Shown here one piece after another: positions 34,036-43,734 of a DNA stretch of 64,000 nt. How positions within the stretch are numbered: the stretch's first letter is position 1; the number at the start of each line of letters is the position of its first letter. A program made the translations under genes and the position numbers. This DNA is from Roseivirga echinicomitans (GTDB lineage: Bacteria > Bacteroidota > Bacteroidia > Cytophagales > Cyclobacteriaceae). The notes beneath the pieces were generated by a model that was not told the DNA's origin, ran no database searches, and saw only the letters and a program-made list of their open reading frames with translations. The DNA lies in assembly GCF_001592935.1 (NCBI RefSeq), contig NZ_LRDB01000023.1:352390-416389 (forward strand), given 5' to 3'.

Positions 34036-36654
34036 ATGGATTTTAAAAAATATACAATCAAATCGCAGGAAGCCATTCAAAAGGCGGCCGAACTTGCCGC
34101 TGGAAATGAGCAGCAAGCCATCGAGCCGGGACACCTTTTAAAAGCGATCCTTTTATCGGATGAGAATGTACTTTCTTTCCTGATAAAAAAATTGAGTGTG
34201 AACAAGGTGCAGTTTGAAACCAAACTGGAAGATATAGTAAACGGATACCCAAAAGTAAGCGGAAGTAGTTCGCAGCCATATTTATCTAACGATGCCCATT
34301 CGGCACTTACAAAATCATTAGAATTCCTGAAGGATTTCAAAGATGAGTATGTAGCCATTGAGCATATCGTTCTTGGCCTTTTGGCAGGAAAAGACAAAGT
34401 AGCGTCCATGATGAAGGAGGTTGGCTTTGGAAAGAAAGAACTCATTGCTGCCATTAAGGAATTACGCGGTGGAAACAGCGTAACGGATGCCAATGCAGAG
34501 TCCAAATATCAGTCGCTGAGCAAGTATTCAAAAAATTTGAATGAACTCGCTAGCCAAGGTAAAATTGACCCTGTAATTGGGCGTGATGAAGAAATTAGAA
34601 GGGTGCTTCAAATTCTTTCAAGAAGAACGAAGAACAACCCAATTCTTTTAGGTGAACCAGGAGTAGGTAAGACTGCTATTGTAGAAGGTCTCGCACAGCG
34701 TATCATCGATGGTGATGTGCCAGAAAACCTAAAATCAAAAACCATTATCTCACTGGATATGGGGCTTTTGGTAGCGGGCGCCAAATACAAAGGCGAATTC
34801 GAAGAGCGTTTGAAAGCGGTTATTAAAGAAGTGCAAGATGCCGCAGGAGAGATCATTCTCTTCATTGACGAGATTCACACTTTGATTGGAGCAGGCGGTG
34901 GTGAAGGTGCTATGGATGCTGCCAATCTTTTAAAACCAGCTTTGGCACGTGGCGAGCTTCATGCCATTGGAGCCACTACATTAAAAGAATATCAAAAGTA
35001 CATTGAGAAAGATAAGGCTTTAGAAAGAAGGTTTCAGTCTGTAATTGTCGATGAGCCAGACCGTGATGATGCCATTTCTATTCTGCGAGGAATCAAAGAA
35101 AAATATGAAGTGCACCACGGGGTTCGAATTAAAGATGATGCGGTAATTGCTGCTGTAGAGCTTTCGACCCGATACATCTCCGATCGTTTCTTGCCTGATA
35201 AGGCGATTGACTTAATGGATGAGGCTGCTGCCAAATTGCGTATTGAAATGGATTCTCTTCCTCTGGAATTGGATGAGATGAACCGTAAGATCATGCAATT
35301 GGAAATTGAACGCGAAGCCATTCGTAGAGAGAAAAACAAAGACAAGGAAACTGTGCTTTCGAAAGAAATTGCAGACATTTCTGAAAAACGAGATGACCTT
35401 AAAGCGAAGTGGGAAAACGAGAAATCGGTGATCACAAGCATTCGTGAAGCAAAGGAAAGCATAGACCGTTATAAGTCTGAAGCAGAAAAAGCAGAACGTG
35501 AAGGAGATTTCGGTCGAGTGGCAGAAATTCGCTATGGTAAGATTGTAGAAGCAGAGCAGAAGCTAGAAGAGCAAAAAGCTAAGATGAAGGAGATGCAAGG
35601 TGAAAAAACCTTGTTGAAAGAAGAAGTGGATGCAGACGACATTGCTGAAGTTGTAGCAAAATGGACGGGGATTCCCCTCTCCAAAATGCTTCAATCTGAT
35701 CGTGAAAAACTACTTCACTTAGAAGAAGAATTGGGCAAACGCGTTGCAGGGCAGAAAGAAGCGATTACCGCCTTGTCTGATGCGGTTCGAAGAAGTCGAG
35801 CTGGTTTGCAAGACCCTAAGCGTCCGATTGGTTCTTTCATTTTCCTAGGAACGACTGGGGTCGGTAAAACCGAATTGGCGAAAGCCTTAGCGGAATACCT
35901 CTTCAATGACGAAAACAATATGGTGCGTATTGATATGTCAGAATATCAAGAGCGTCATGCGGTGAGTCGATTGATTGGAGCGCCTCCAGGCTATGTGGGC
36001 TATGAAGAAGGCGGTCAGTTGACAGAAGCGGTGCGTAGAAAACCTTATTCAGTAATTTTATTGGATGAGATTGAAAAGGCACACCCAGATGCTTTCAACA
36101 TTCTTTTACAGGTTTTAGACGATGGACGATTAACGGACAGTAAAGGCCGGGTCGCTAACTTTAAAAACACGATCATCATTATGACAACCAATATTGGTTC
36201 AACAATTATTCAAGACAACTTCGCCAATATTACTGACGAGAATTTATTGGACGTGATTGACGAAACCAAGCTTGAAGTGATGAATCAGCTGAAAAAAGCA
36301 GTGAGGCCAGAGTTCTTGAACAGGATTGACGAAACGATCATGTTTATGCCGCTCAACCGCGATAACATCAGGCAGATTGTTCGAATTCAGTTTGGCTTAA
36401 TTCAAAAACAATTGAGTGAAAACGGTATTGAAATTGAAGCGACTGACGAAGTGCTTGATTACCTTGGAGAGTTAGGTTGGGATCCACAATACGGTGCCCG
36501 TCCGCTCAAAAGAGTGATTCAGCGCAAAGTATTGAATGAACTTTCGAAACAGATTCTATCAAGTAAAATTGATAAAGATTCGGTCGTGAGCATTGAGCTT
36601 ACAGCAGATAAGGAAATCGAATTTGTGAATATTGAAAAAGTAGAGGAGTTGTAG
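34036..36654 (+). CDS. clpB: ATP-dependent disaggregase ClpB
   Basis: Hexameric Hsp100 chaperone that resolubilises aggregates with DnaK. The 872-residue product has the N-domain ([17 protein letters not shown]), AAA1 with Walker [14 protein letters not shown] near residue 207, the middle coiled-coil domain, AAA2 with [13 protein letters not shown] near 606, and the D2-small domain ending [14 protein letters not shown]. No ClpP-binding IGF loop is seen, as expected. The start at 34036 gives the canonical N-terminus; the frame runs 73 codons further into the divergent thioesterase region. No heat-shock-type promoter was recognised; the leader is long, about 160 bases from the thioesterase start. 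Confidence 0.97.
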   Translation: MDFKKYTIKSQEAIQKAAELAAGNEQQAIEPGHLLKAILLSDENVLSFLIKKLSVNKVQFETKLEDIVNGYPKVSGSSSQPYLSNDAHSALTKSLEFLKDFKDEYVAIEHIVLGLLAGKDKVASMMKEVGFGKKELIAAIKELRGGNSVTDANAESKYQSLSKYSKNLNELASQGKIDPVIGRDEEIRRVLQILSRRTKNNPILLGEPGVGKTAIVEGLAQRIIDGDVPENLKSKTIISLDMGLLVAGAKYKGEFEERLKAVIKEVQDAAGEIILFIDEIHTLIGAGGGEGAMDAANLLKPALARGELHAIGATTLKEYQKYIEKDKALERRFQSVIVDEPDRDDAISILRGIKEKYEVHHGVRIKDDAVIAAVELSTRYISDRFLPDKAIDLMDEAAAKLRIEMDSLPLELDEMNRKIMQLEIEREAIRREKNKDKETVLSKEIADISEKRDDLKAKWENEKSVITSIREAKESIDRYKSEAEKAEREGDFGRVAEIRYGKIVEAEQKLEEQKAKMKEMQGEKTLLKEEVDADDIAEVVAKWTGIPLSKMLQSDREKLLHLEEELGKRVAGQKEAITALSDAVRRSRAGLQDPKRPIGSFIFLGTTGVGKTELAKALAEYLFNDENNMVRIDMSEYQERHAVSRLIGAPPGYVGYEEGGQLTEAVRRKPYSVILLDEIEKAHPDAFNILLQVLDDGRLTDSKGRVANFKNTIIIMTTNIGSTIIQDNFANITDENLLDVIDETKLEVMNQLKKAVRPEFLNRIDETIMFMPLNRDNIRQIVRIQFGLIQKQLSENGIEIEATDEVLDYLGELGWDPQYGARPLKRVIQRKVLNELSKQILSSKIDKDSVVSIELTADKEIEFVNIEKVEEL

Positions 36655-36685
36655 TTTTTAAACTAACTGCAACATAAAAATTGAG

Positions 36686-36717
36686 AGAAGACGTCCTATT
36701 CAGGCGTCTTCTTTTTA
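36686..36717 (+). terminator. Intrinsic terminator after clpB
   Basis: AGAAGACGTC (36686-36695) pairs with GGCGTCTTCT (36703-36712) in a 10-bp stem with one G-U pair, followed by TTTTT. It separates clpB from ldcA, whose start lies only about 11 bases beyond it. Confidence 0.85.
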
Positions 36718-36727
36718 CTTTAGGGGC

Positions 36728-37621
36728 ATGTTGATTCCTCCATTATTAAGTCAAGGCGATAAAATTGCCATCGTAGCTCCTGCCAAGAAAATTCAGTCGG
36801 ATTTGACTTTTGCGGTGAACACCTTAACCGAATGGGGATTGACACCAGTTTTGGGAGAGCACGTTTTAGCGACAGACCATTATTTTGCAGGAACAGACAA
36901 TCAAAGACTTCAAGATTTACAGGAAGCATTGGACAATCCTGAAATCAAAGCCATTCTCATTGCCCGTGGCGGTTATGGCACTACAAGAATTCTGGAGCAA
37001 ATCAATTGGAGCAATTTCCTCGAAAGCCCAAAATGGGTTTGTGGTTTTAGCGACATCACTTCACTAATTACCGAACTCAACAACCGTTCTGTTGCCTGCA
37101 TTCATGGCCCAATGGCGGTTACGCTAGATTGGGATGAACAAACCACCGAAAGCGTGAAATCTATGCTTTTTGAAGGAAGAGTAAATTACGACATACCTCC
37201 TCACCCTTTAAACCAACTAGGCCAAACCAATGCCGCGCTTATTGGTGGAAATCTATCCATTATCTGTAACACGATAGGGACTTCTTCTGAAGTACAGACC
37301 AAAGGCAAAATTCTCTTTTTGGAAGAAGTGGGAGAATACTTCTACCATTTAGATCGGATGCTCGTGCAGTTAAAAAGAGCTGGAAAGCTTGATGCTTTGA
37401 CAGGCGTAATCATTGGAGATTTTTCTTCCATAAAAGACCATAAAGATTGCTTTGGAGCAAATGCTTTGGAGATTATTTCTCGCAACATAACTGACTTGAA
37501 TATCCCAATCGCTTATGGTTTCCCTTTAGGCCATGAGAAAAGAAATCTCCCTGTTTACTGTGGAGTTCCTGCCATTTTCGATGTCAGCGAAAAGGGTGTA
37601 AACCTTAAATATGAGGTATAA
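36728..37621 (+). CDS. ldcA: Muramoyltetrapeptide LD-carboxypeptidase (S66)
   Basis: Cytosolic serine peptidase that removes the terminal D-alanine from muropeptides during cell-wall recycling. The 297-residue protein has the S66 catalytic blocks: ILIARGGYGTTRIL (about residues 74-87), GFSDITSL with the nucleophilic serine near 106, LEEVGEYFYHLDRM with the glutamate near 200, and GFPLGHEKRNLPV with the histidine near 260. TACTTTAG at 36716-36723 is close to the -7 element and directly precedes the start, which would give a leader of only a few bases. Its last 17 bases overlap the convergent chrA gene. Confidence 0.93.
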   Translation: MLIPPLLSQGDKIAIVAPAKKIQSDLTFAVNTLTEWGLTPVLGEHVLATDHYFAGTDNQRLQDLQEALDNPEIKAILIARGGYGTTRILEQINWSNFLESPKWVCGFSDITSLITELNNRSVACIHGPMAVTLDWDEQTTESVKSMLFEGRVNYDIPPHPLNQLGQTNAALIGGNLSIICNTIGTSSEVQTKGKILFLEEVGEYFYHLDRMLVQLKRAGKLDALTGVIIGDFSSIKDHKDCFGANALEIISRNITDLNIPIAYGFPLGHEKRNLPVYCGVPAIFDVSEKGVNLKYEV

Positions 37622-38789
37622 ATATTCCAGCCAGTAGCCCCGCCAAAATGATAAATGGAGGTGGTATTTTAGTGTAGGTAAGCATTAGGAAAGTGCCTAT
37701 AATCACACTTACGTTCAATACATTATTCTCAATGGGTTGAAAAAGCACAAAAGCCGCAGCCGCCACCATTCCCGCGCTGGCTGCATTGATTCCTTCTAAC
37801 GAAGCCCTGACTACACGATAGCGTTTTAAGTCATCCCAAAAGCGAATGACAAAGAAAATCAGGAAAGTACCTGGTAGAAAAATACCACAAGCCGCTACAA
37901 AACCACCCAAGATTTGGGCTCCCAATCCCATCTCTCGAACAGACAAGGCTCCAACAAATGAACTTACTGAAAACACGGGTCCAGGAACGGCTTGTACCAT
38001 CGCAAAACCAGAAAGAAACTCTTCAGAAGTCAAGAAGCCTTTAAACTCTACAAACTCTGTGTGAAGAAAGGGAATCAATACCTGCCCTCCACCAAAAATC
38101 AAACTTCCGTTTCGATAAAAATTCTCAAAAAGCAATACAAACCTATCTTGGGTAACAGCGCCTACACCAGCAGCGGTGACAAGCACCAAGGCCCAAAGTG
38201 TAAAGTTCCCCCATTTGATTTTAATCTTTTGTTTCTCTTCCGGAGCCTGTTTCTTGTATTTGAATGCGGTAAGCGTTCCTGCAAAAATCAATACCAAAGG
38301 CAATGCAATCGGCTTAGAAATGAAATAGGTAACAATGGCTGAAAGTGCCATCAATCCACCCGCAGTTCGGGTAGTCACTACTTTTGAAGCAATAATATAG
38401 GCGCCATAGCTTACAAATCCCACGGCCATAGGTTGAATAAATCGGGTAAACTCTAAGCTCAGGTTTTTGGTTTGGTAAGAGTCTACCAATATGGCGGCTG
38501 TGGTCATAATGGTTACCGCAGGCAGCATCCAAACCAACAAAGTAAGGTAAGCTAAGTTTGCTCCACCAATTCTATACCCAATGGCGGTAATGGTCTGGGT
38601 AGAAGTTGGGCCAGGTAAAATTTGGCAAAGCGCATTCAATTCTATTAACTCCTCTTCCGTAAGGTAGCCTCTTTTCTTCACCATAATCTTAATGATCATG
38701 GCAAAATGCGCTTGTGCACCGCCAAAGGCCGTTAGCGCTATGACTAAGACATCACGCAGAAAAATATAGTATCGAATACGCTTTATCAA
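37605..38789 (-). CDS. chrA: Chromate transporter (long-chain CHR family)
   Basis: A 394-residue inner-membrane protein with two homologous CHR domains. The N-terminal domain has FGGAQAHFAMI and LPGPTSTQTITAIGYRIGG, matched in the C-terminal domain by FGGGQVLIPFLHTEFVE and AVPGPVFSVSSFVGAL. ChrA proteins export chromate, though many genomic copies have unproven substrates. The stop codon lies inside the end of the convergent ldcA (17-bp overlap). The gene starts 15 bases after the oxygenase gene on the same strand, so it is likely in its transcript. Nothing suggests recent transfer. Confidence 0.92.
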   Translation of the reverse strand: MIKRIRYYIFLRDVLVIALTAFGGAQAHFAMIIKIMVKKRGYLTEEELIELNALCQILPGPTSTQTITAIGYRIGGANLAYLTLLVWMLPAVTIMTTAAILVDSYQTKNLSLEFTRFIQPMAVGFVSYGAYIIASKVVTTRTAGGLMALSAIVTYFISKPIALPLVLIFAGTLTAFKYKKQAPEEKQKIKIKWGNFTLWALVLVTAAGVGAVTQDRFVLLFENFYRNGSLIFGGGQVLIPFLHTEFVEFKGFLTSEEFLSGFAMVQAVPGPVFSVSSFVGALSVREMGLGAQILGGFVAACGIFLPGTFLIFFVIRFWDDLKRYRVVRASLEGINAASAGMVAAAAFVLFQPIENNVLNVSVIIGTFLMLTYTKIPPPFIILAGLLAGIFIPHI

Positions 38790-38804
38790 TGAATTAAAGC
38801 TTGG

Positions 38805-39779
38805 TTACTTCTTCTTCAGACCCAACTCAATTAGTCGTTCATTCAGAAATTCTCCTGCTGTAATGTCCTCATAAAGCTTTGGATGATCTGCATCAATACA
38901 GCTTTCTAGACAAGTCAAATCCATATCGGAACGCGGGTGCATAAAGAAAGGAATTGAGAAGCGCCTGTTCTTCATTAACGCTCTTGGCGGATTCACTACT
39001 CTGTGAATTGTTGATTTCAGCTTATTATTGGTATGGCGCGAAAGCATGTCGCCCACGTTCACTACTAATTGCTCAGGCAAAGCAGTAATCGGAATCCATT
39101 TGCCGTCATTTCTCAACACTTGAAGACCATCGGCACTTGCCCCCATCAAAAGCGTGATCAGATTAATATCGCCATGCTCAGCCGCACGTACGGCATCATC
39201 AGGCACTTCATCTGGATTTTCTATTGGGAAGTAATGGATCGGACGCAAAATACTGTTCCCGTTCTTTACTTTATTATCGAAGTAGTGCTCTGGTAAACCA
39301 AGATAAAGCGCAATGGCTTGTAGCATTTTAATGCCAGCTGCCTCAATGGTTTTATATACTTCCAAGGCTATTTCTTCCATTTCTGGAAGTTCTTCTGGCC
39401 AAATATTATCTGGATATTCACTTTTGATCGGATCGCCATCAGTTACTTCCTGACCTACATGGTAGAACTCCTTCAAATCGCCCGTTTTGCGACCTTTGGC
39501 GTGTTCTTTCCCTTTACCTATATAACCGCGCTGCCCAGCCAATTCTGGCACTTCATACTTCTGTTTAATGTCATCAGACATCAAAAAGAATTTCTGAATA
39601 GTAGCGTATAGCTTTTGTGTTTGGGCTTCAGAAAGTCCATGGTTTTTTATCGCCACAAAGCCTATGTTATTATAAGCTTGGCCGAGTGCATCTACAAACG
39701 CTTGTTTTTTGGCTGAATTGCCCGAAGTAAAATCGGCTAAATCTAGCGAGGGAACCTCATCGTATAATTTTTCGCTCAT
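38805..39779 (-). CDS. 2-oxoglutarate/Fe(II)-dependent dioxygenase (isopenicillin N synthase-like)
   Basis: A 324-residue double-stranded beta-helix oxygenase of the DIOX/IPNS type. The iron ligands are HGD near residue 208 (AAEHGDINLI) and the later histidine in STIHRVVNPP near 262; the 2OG-binding arginine and serine are in RRFSIPFF near 273. A DIOX_N-like region begins the chain (VPSLDLADFTSG... NIGFVAIKNHGLSE). The family covers penicillin, ethylene and hormone enzymes in plants and fungi; in Bacteroidota the substrate is unknown. It is followed by chrA by 15 bases. Confidence 0.9.
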   Translation of the reverse strand: MSEKLYDEVPSLDLADFTSGNSAKKQAFVDALGQAYNNIGFVAIKNHGLSEAQTQKLYATIQKFFLMSDDIKQKYEVPELAGQRGYIGKGKEHAKGRKTGDLKEFYHVGQEVTDGDPIKSEYPDNIWPEELPEMEEIALEVYKTIEAAGIKMLQAIALYLGLPEHYFDNKVKNGNSILRPIHYFPIENPDEVPDDAVRAAEHGDINLITLLMGASADGLQVLRNDGKWIPITALPEQLVVNVGDMLSRHTNNKLKSTIHRVVNPPRALMKNRRFSIPFFMHPRSDMDLTCLESCIDADHPKLYEDITAGEFLNERLIELGLKKK

Positions 39780-39832
39780 GGCTGAAATGGTTAAAAACAG
39801 TCTAATTTATTAAATATTTGTTACAGAGTTCA

Positions 39833-40522
39833 CTAACTCAACACCTCTTTCAATACTTCTAGGGATTTTATTTCATTTAACCCCGATACATGAATCTGGT
39901 AAAACTTGATGATATGCGAGAGCACATCGCGCCTTAATTGGCTAGTCAGTATTATTTCCTCGCCAAAAGATTTGTTCATCAACGCAGAAATGATGGCTCT
40001 CTCTGTTTCTAAAGTAGAGAAATGAACTCCATTTTCTTTAAGTTCTTCAATAAAACCCTCGGCAGATTGAGGCTCAAAACCCAAATAGCCGGTACATTTC
40101 ATCAGAAACTGTAAGTGAAAATTAATCACATTGGTCTCCATGTGATCGAAGATCACCATGGCCTGATGCACAAAATCGTATAACTCTTCGTTTTCAGATT
40201 CTTCCCTTAGCGTTTTGCTCAGCATTTCGGTAAGGAAAATTCCGATCCCTGTTTTTACTGGATTGAAAGGAATAGAGCTGTATGCATAGCTGAACTTAGC
40301 TTCAGAAATTCGTTGTAGGTCTTTGCCGTTTTTATGATACACCACCAAATCAAGTAAACCGAGCGGTTGGTAGAGTGCCATCTTTCCTCTCGATTTAGCA
40401 CTTCGAACGCTGTTCACAATATAGCTTTGCATACCAAAGGCCTCGGTGAAAATACGGACTATAATAGAAGTCTCCTTGTATTTTATATAGCTTAAAACTA
40501 TGCCTCTGGTGCGATGTAGCAT
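39833..40522 (-). CDS. recO: DNA repair protein RecO
   Basis: Recombination mediator of the RecFOR pathway that helps load RecA at gaps. The 229-residue protein has the N-terminal OB fold (RTRGIVLSYIKYKETSIIVRIFTEAFG, about residues 4-30), and a helical C-terminal domain (ETNVINFHLQFLMKCTGYLGFEP, typical of RecO, near 150). No zinc-finger cysteines are evident, as in many Bacteroidota. The start shares a base with the porZ stop codon, indicating tight coupling in the ferredoxin-tdk-porZ-recO run. Length is normal for the family. Confidence 0.94.
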   Translation of the reverse strand: MLHRTRGIVLSYIKYKETSIIVRIFTEAFGMQSYIVNSVRSAKSRGKMALYQPLGLLDLVVYHKNGKDLQRISEAKFSYAYSSIPFNPVKTGIGIFLTEMLSKTLREESENEELYDFVHQAMVIFDHMETNVINFHLQFLMKCTGYLGFEPQSAEGFIEELKENGVHFSTLETERAIISALMNKSFGEEIILTSQLRRDVLSHIIKFYQIHVSGLNEIKSLEVLKEVLS

Positions 40523-42774
40523 TAGATTACCACTATTTTTCCAACAAAGGTTTCAGTGCCATCAGCATTTGAACTGAACACCAAGTACACGCCAGTTTTC
40601 ACTTTTACTCCGCTATTATCACGGCTGTTCCAAATAGCAGTGCTGCCATTGGCTTTGGTTTCCTTTACCAACTTCCCGGAAATGTCAGTAATCTTTACCG
40701 AAGCATTATTCACCAGTCCATTGATTACAATTTGTCCATCAAAACTCGGTGGCACTGGGTTGGGGTAAATCTTTACATTTTGGTGCTCGAAAGTGCCTAG
40801 GGTTGCATCGCTTTTAAAAGACACCAAGCCTTTGTCTGTGCCTACAAAAACTTCCCCCGAAATCTCTTCCACATAAATTGAAGTAATGGCATTCGAAATG
40901 AGTGGGCTATTTTGCGTTGTAAATCTTTGCACTAATTCTTCTCCTGTTTCGCTAAAAAGCCAAAGCCCGTTATTCTTCGTTCCGAACCATTTTCGGTTGG
41001 CGGGGTCAATCGCCACAGCAGTAATATTTTCATCGCGAAGTAATAATCGGTTTTCATAGATGGGAATACTGGAAGACAAAGCTTGGCCTTGAAGAACCGC
41101 ATTCAGGTTAGGGAAAAAAGCGATCCCCTCATCCGTTCCAACCCATAAAAATTGGTTATCATCCAGTACCAAAGCGGTGATTTTACTCCCCGGCAAACCA
41201 CCTTGACCACCATTCGTGTTTAAATATCGTTCGGTGTTGCTGGTTTCATTGAACACCAAGATTCCGCCTCCACGGCTATCCTCAATTGGCATCCATTTAT
41301 CACCATTGGGGGCAATAAATAACGACACAGGATATTTGGATCGGGAATTAGTAAGGGAATAGGAACGCCAAGCATCTTCCTCGAAATTCCATTCATGGAG
41401 TGAATTCAATGTTCCATAATCCGTAACCCAAAGCGAATTCTCATTTTTGGCCAAGCCAGTGATTTTTCCATTTCCACTTCCATTCAAAGTGGTATTGGGT
41501 GAAAGCTCCTTTATTGAGCGGGTGCTTCCTTCTGAATAGGAATAAAGTCCTTCAGTAAAAGAGGCCAATATCATTGAGGGTTCACCGGCAACACTGATCA
41601 ACTCAAAGTCCACTAGGTCTTGGATGCTGTCACCAGCGCTATTAATGATAGCAGTATTTTTCCAACCCTCTTCAAACGAAAAGGACGAGAAATACGAAGC
41701 TCTATTTAAAGCCGATAGATTCTCATCGAAACCACCAGAAAGCTTAATCGTTTGATCTTCATAGCTTCCAATCAACCAAGTGTTGTCGTTGGCTGGGCCT
41801 GAAGGATTGAAGGATTGTTGGCCATTAGGCTCCACCTTGAGCAAGCCATCAAAGCCATCTCCTACCCACCAATAATTCTGATAGAGCATTATTTCATTCC
41901 GTGAAACCCCTTGCTTTGGGAAGTTATACAGGGGATTCAACTGATTATTGTCGAAAGAAAAAATACCAGAATTGGTTAAAATCAGGGGTAAATCAGAATC
42001 AGAAATGATTGCAGTAATCGATGCATTAGCTGAGGCTTGATACGACCAGTTACCGCCTTCGAAAGCAAATAAATCTGTGGCCGAACTGGCATAAAGTTTA
42101 GCATCCACTTGTTGAATATTCGAAAAAGGAATTCCAGTAAAATCTCTTCTCCAATTATTGTAATCCTGACGATTTACTCCGCTCTCTAAACTGACAGAAA
42201 GAATACCACTTTCTGTGGCCGCGTAAATACGGTCATTAGAAAAAACGATCTCTGATACGCTTACACTTTCACCATTCACTCCAATATTCTGGTACGATTC
42301 AATAATTTCTTCAGCGGAAAGGTCTAAAACAATTATGCCCAAATCCCCAGACAAGTAAGCTCGACCGATATTGAAGGCGATATCCTTAAATGATTTATTC
42401 GTAGTTGTTGGCGCTTCTAGAACGGTTCTAATGTTGTGAACCCCATCGTCAGAAAGTAAATCGATATTCCCATTTGCGTAACCAATCACCAGCGTTTTGG
42501 AGGTTGGATCGTAGCCAATGGCACCTATACTCACATCGGAAAGCCCGTTACTTTTAGTCAGTCGGTTGACAGAGTTTTCGGATAAGTCGACAAAGAAAAG
42601 CCCATTGGGAGTAGCTGCGTAGATCAGTTCACCTGCCGGAGCAATGTCTATCACATTATTATAACTGATGTGCGACCGCCAATTGAAAACTGGAATCTGA
42701 CCTTGTGCAAAGCTGGTTTGCACTGCAAGAAGCATGATGGCTCCCAAAGTCAGACTATGCAGGCGTTCGATCAC
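40522..42774 (-). CDS. porZ: Type IX secretion system protein PorZ
   Basis: A 750-residue outer-surface protein of the type IX secretion attachment complex (with PorU, PorV and PorQ), which handles cargo carrying C-terminal sorting domains. A signal peptide is followed by two beta-propeller regions (two-component-regulator-propeller-like repeats such as GLSDVSIGAIGYDPTSKTL and KITALVLDDNQFLWVGTDEGI), and a C-terminal sorting-type domain beginning YPNPVPPSFDGQIVI. The opening FNWRSHISYNNVIDIAPAGELIYAATPNGLFF is the PorZ hallmark. It overlaps tdk by 4 bases and abuts recO. The protein is the clearest sign of a T9SS in this organism; its partners are not in the window. Confidence 0.9.
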   Translation of the reverse strand: MIERLHSLTLGAIMLLAVQTSFAQGQIPVFNWRSHISYNNVIDIAPAGELIYAATPNGLFFVDLSENSVNRLTKSNGLSDVSIGAIGYDPTSKTLVIGYANGNIDLLSDDGVHNIRTVLEAPTTTNKSFKDIAFNIGRAYLSGDLGIIVLDLSAEEIIESYQNIGVNGESVSVSEIVFSNDRIYAATESGILSVSLESGVNRQDYNNWRRDFTGIPFSNIQQVDAKLYASSATDLFAFEGGNWSYQASANASITAIISDSDLPLILTNSGIFSFDNNQLNPLYNFPKQGVSRNEIMLYQNYWWVGDGFDGLLKVEPNGQQSFNPSGPANDNTWLIGSYEDQTIKLSGGFDENLSALNRASYFSSFSFEEGWKNTAIINSAGDSIQDLVDFELISVAGEPSMILASFTEGLYSYSEGSTRSIKELSPNTTLNGSGNGKITGLAKNENSLWVTDYGTLNSLHEWNFEEDAWRSYSLTNSRSKYPVSLFIAPNGDKWMPIEDSRGGGILVFNETSNTERYLNTNGGQGGLPGSKITALVLDDNQFLWVGTDEGIAFFPNLNAVLQGQALSSSIPIYENRLLLRDENITAVAIDPANRKWFGTKNNGLWLFSETGEELVQRFTTQNSPLISNAITSIYVEEISGEVFVGTDKGLVSFKSDATLGTFEHQNVKIYPNPVPPSFDGQIVINGLVNNASVKITDISGKLVKETKANGSTAIWNSRDNSGVKVKTGVYLVFSSNADGTETFVGKIVVI

Positions 42775-43376
42775 TTTTTCTTATTCTTCTTTTTTTCTTC
42801 GAGGCCTTGGTAGAAGTATTTGCGATTTCGGGCTTCGTAAATATCTTTCTCTCCCAGCTCCACAGTCTTTTCAGAGTCGGAAAGTTTGTATGAGAACGAA
42901 GCCAAACTACCGCTTACTGTACAGATAGCATGTAATTTGGTTACAAATTCCGCAATTGCAAGTAACTGAGGCATGGGGCCAAAAGGATTTCCTTGAGCGT
43001 CCATGTCCAAGCCAGCCACAATCACTCTTTTTCCATTATTGGCCATGGTCCGGCAGACATCAATGATTTGATCATCAAAGAATTGTGCCTCGTCAATTCC
43101 CACTACATCGCTTTCACCACATAACAGCAAAATATCCGAAGCGAACTGCACAGGTGTAGACCTAATTACGGTATTGTTGTGGGAGACTACATTCTCCACA
43201 TCATAACGCGTATCGATAGCTGGTTTAAAGATTTCCACATTCTGTTTGGCAATAGTAGCTCTTCGGAGGCGCCTAATTAGCTCCTCTGTTTTTCCAGAAA
43301 ACATACAGCCACAAACCACCTCGATGGATCCAGATGTATGCTCTCCTGCTATTTTACCCTGTGGTTCGATAAACAT
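42771..43376 (-). CDS. tdk: Thymidine kinase (TK1 type) with altered zinc site
   Basis: Type II thymidine kinase, 201 residues, phosphorylating thymidine in pyrimidine salvage. The P-loop is GCMFSGKTEELIRRLRR (residues 22-38), and the Asp-Glu-Ala-Gln lasso motif is GIDEAQFF near 93. The zinc-binding cysteines of the family are mostly gone: CxxC reads CTVS near 142, and the second pair (CRxC/H in relatives) reads NRKY near 184. The C-terminus is a lysine-rich tail. It starts one base after the ferredoxin stop and overlaps porZ by four bases, so it is in a run of coupled genes. Confidence 0.94.
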   Translation of the reverse strand: MFIEPQGKIAGEHTSGSIEVVCGCMFSGKTEELIRRLRRATIAKQNVEIFKPAIDTRYDVENVVSHNNTVIRSTPVQFASDILLLCGESDVVGIDEAQFFDDQIIDVCRTMANNGKRVIVAGLDMDAQGNPFGPMPQLLAIAEFVTKLHAICTVSGSLASFSYKLSDSEKTVELGEKDIYEARNRKYFYQGLEEKKKNKKK

Positions 43377-43377
43377 A

Positions 43378-43701
43378 CTATGCGGTATAGGTCATATGAG
43401 GAAATTTATTTTTGTCAGCTACACGAACTTTCACATCACCCAGTAACTTTGCCTGACAAGCCACACGTTCACCTGATTGAAGTTTACCTGCATCAAAAAG
43501 CAGTTGTTCAGTTTCTTCAATTGGGCTAAGTTGGTCTGCTCCTTCTACTACTATAATTTTACATGTGGTACAACGGCCTTTTTTCCCGCAAGCGTGCATC
43601 CAGTCGATTCCGCTTTCGTGAATAATATCCAGTACCGATTTAGAGTTATCTGTGTTAGAAATCTCTTTATTGTTCAGGTTTTCAATAGTGATCTGTCCCA
43701 T
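43378..43701 (-). CDS. 2Fe-2S ferredoxin (adrenodoxin/plant-type fold)
   Basis: A 107-residue 2Fe-2S ferredoxin. The four cluster cysteines are arranged C-x5-C-x2-C in HACGKKGRCTTCKI (about residues 40-51) and a final cysteine in RVACQA near 82. Start at 43701 (MGQITIENL) is preferred over the upstream ATG at 43722, because only the former begins with family-like sequence. An electron carrier for unidentified enzymes; no partner is adjacent. It starts the tdk-porZ-recO run and is divergent from the gene at 43735 with only 33 bases between. Confidence 0.93.
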   Translation of the reverse strand: MGQITIENLNNKEISNTDNSKSVLDIIHESGIDWMHACGKKGRCTTCKIIVVEGADQLSPIEETEQLLFDAGKLQSGERVACQAKLLGDVKVRVADKNKFPHMTYTA

Positions 43702-43734
43702 AATTTTTAATTTACAAAACAAAAGAAATAAGCC

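Noticed and set aside
34058..34505. Antisense frames in clpB
   Set aside because: Long antisense frames are a by-product of the codon bias of the chaperone gene; no start context or homology.
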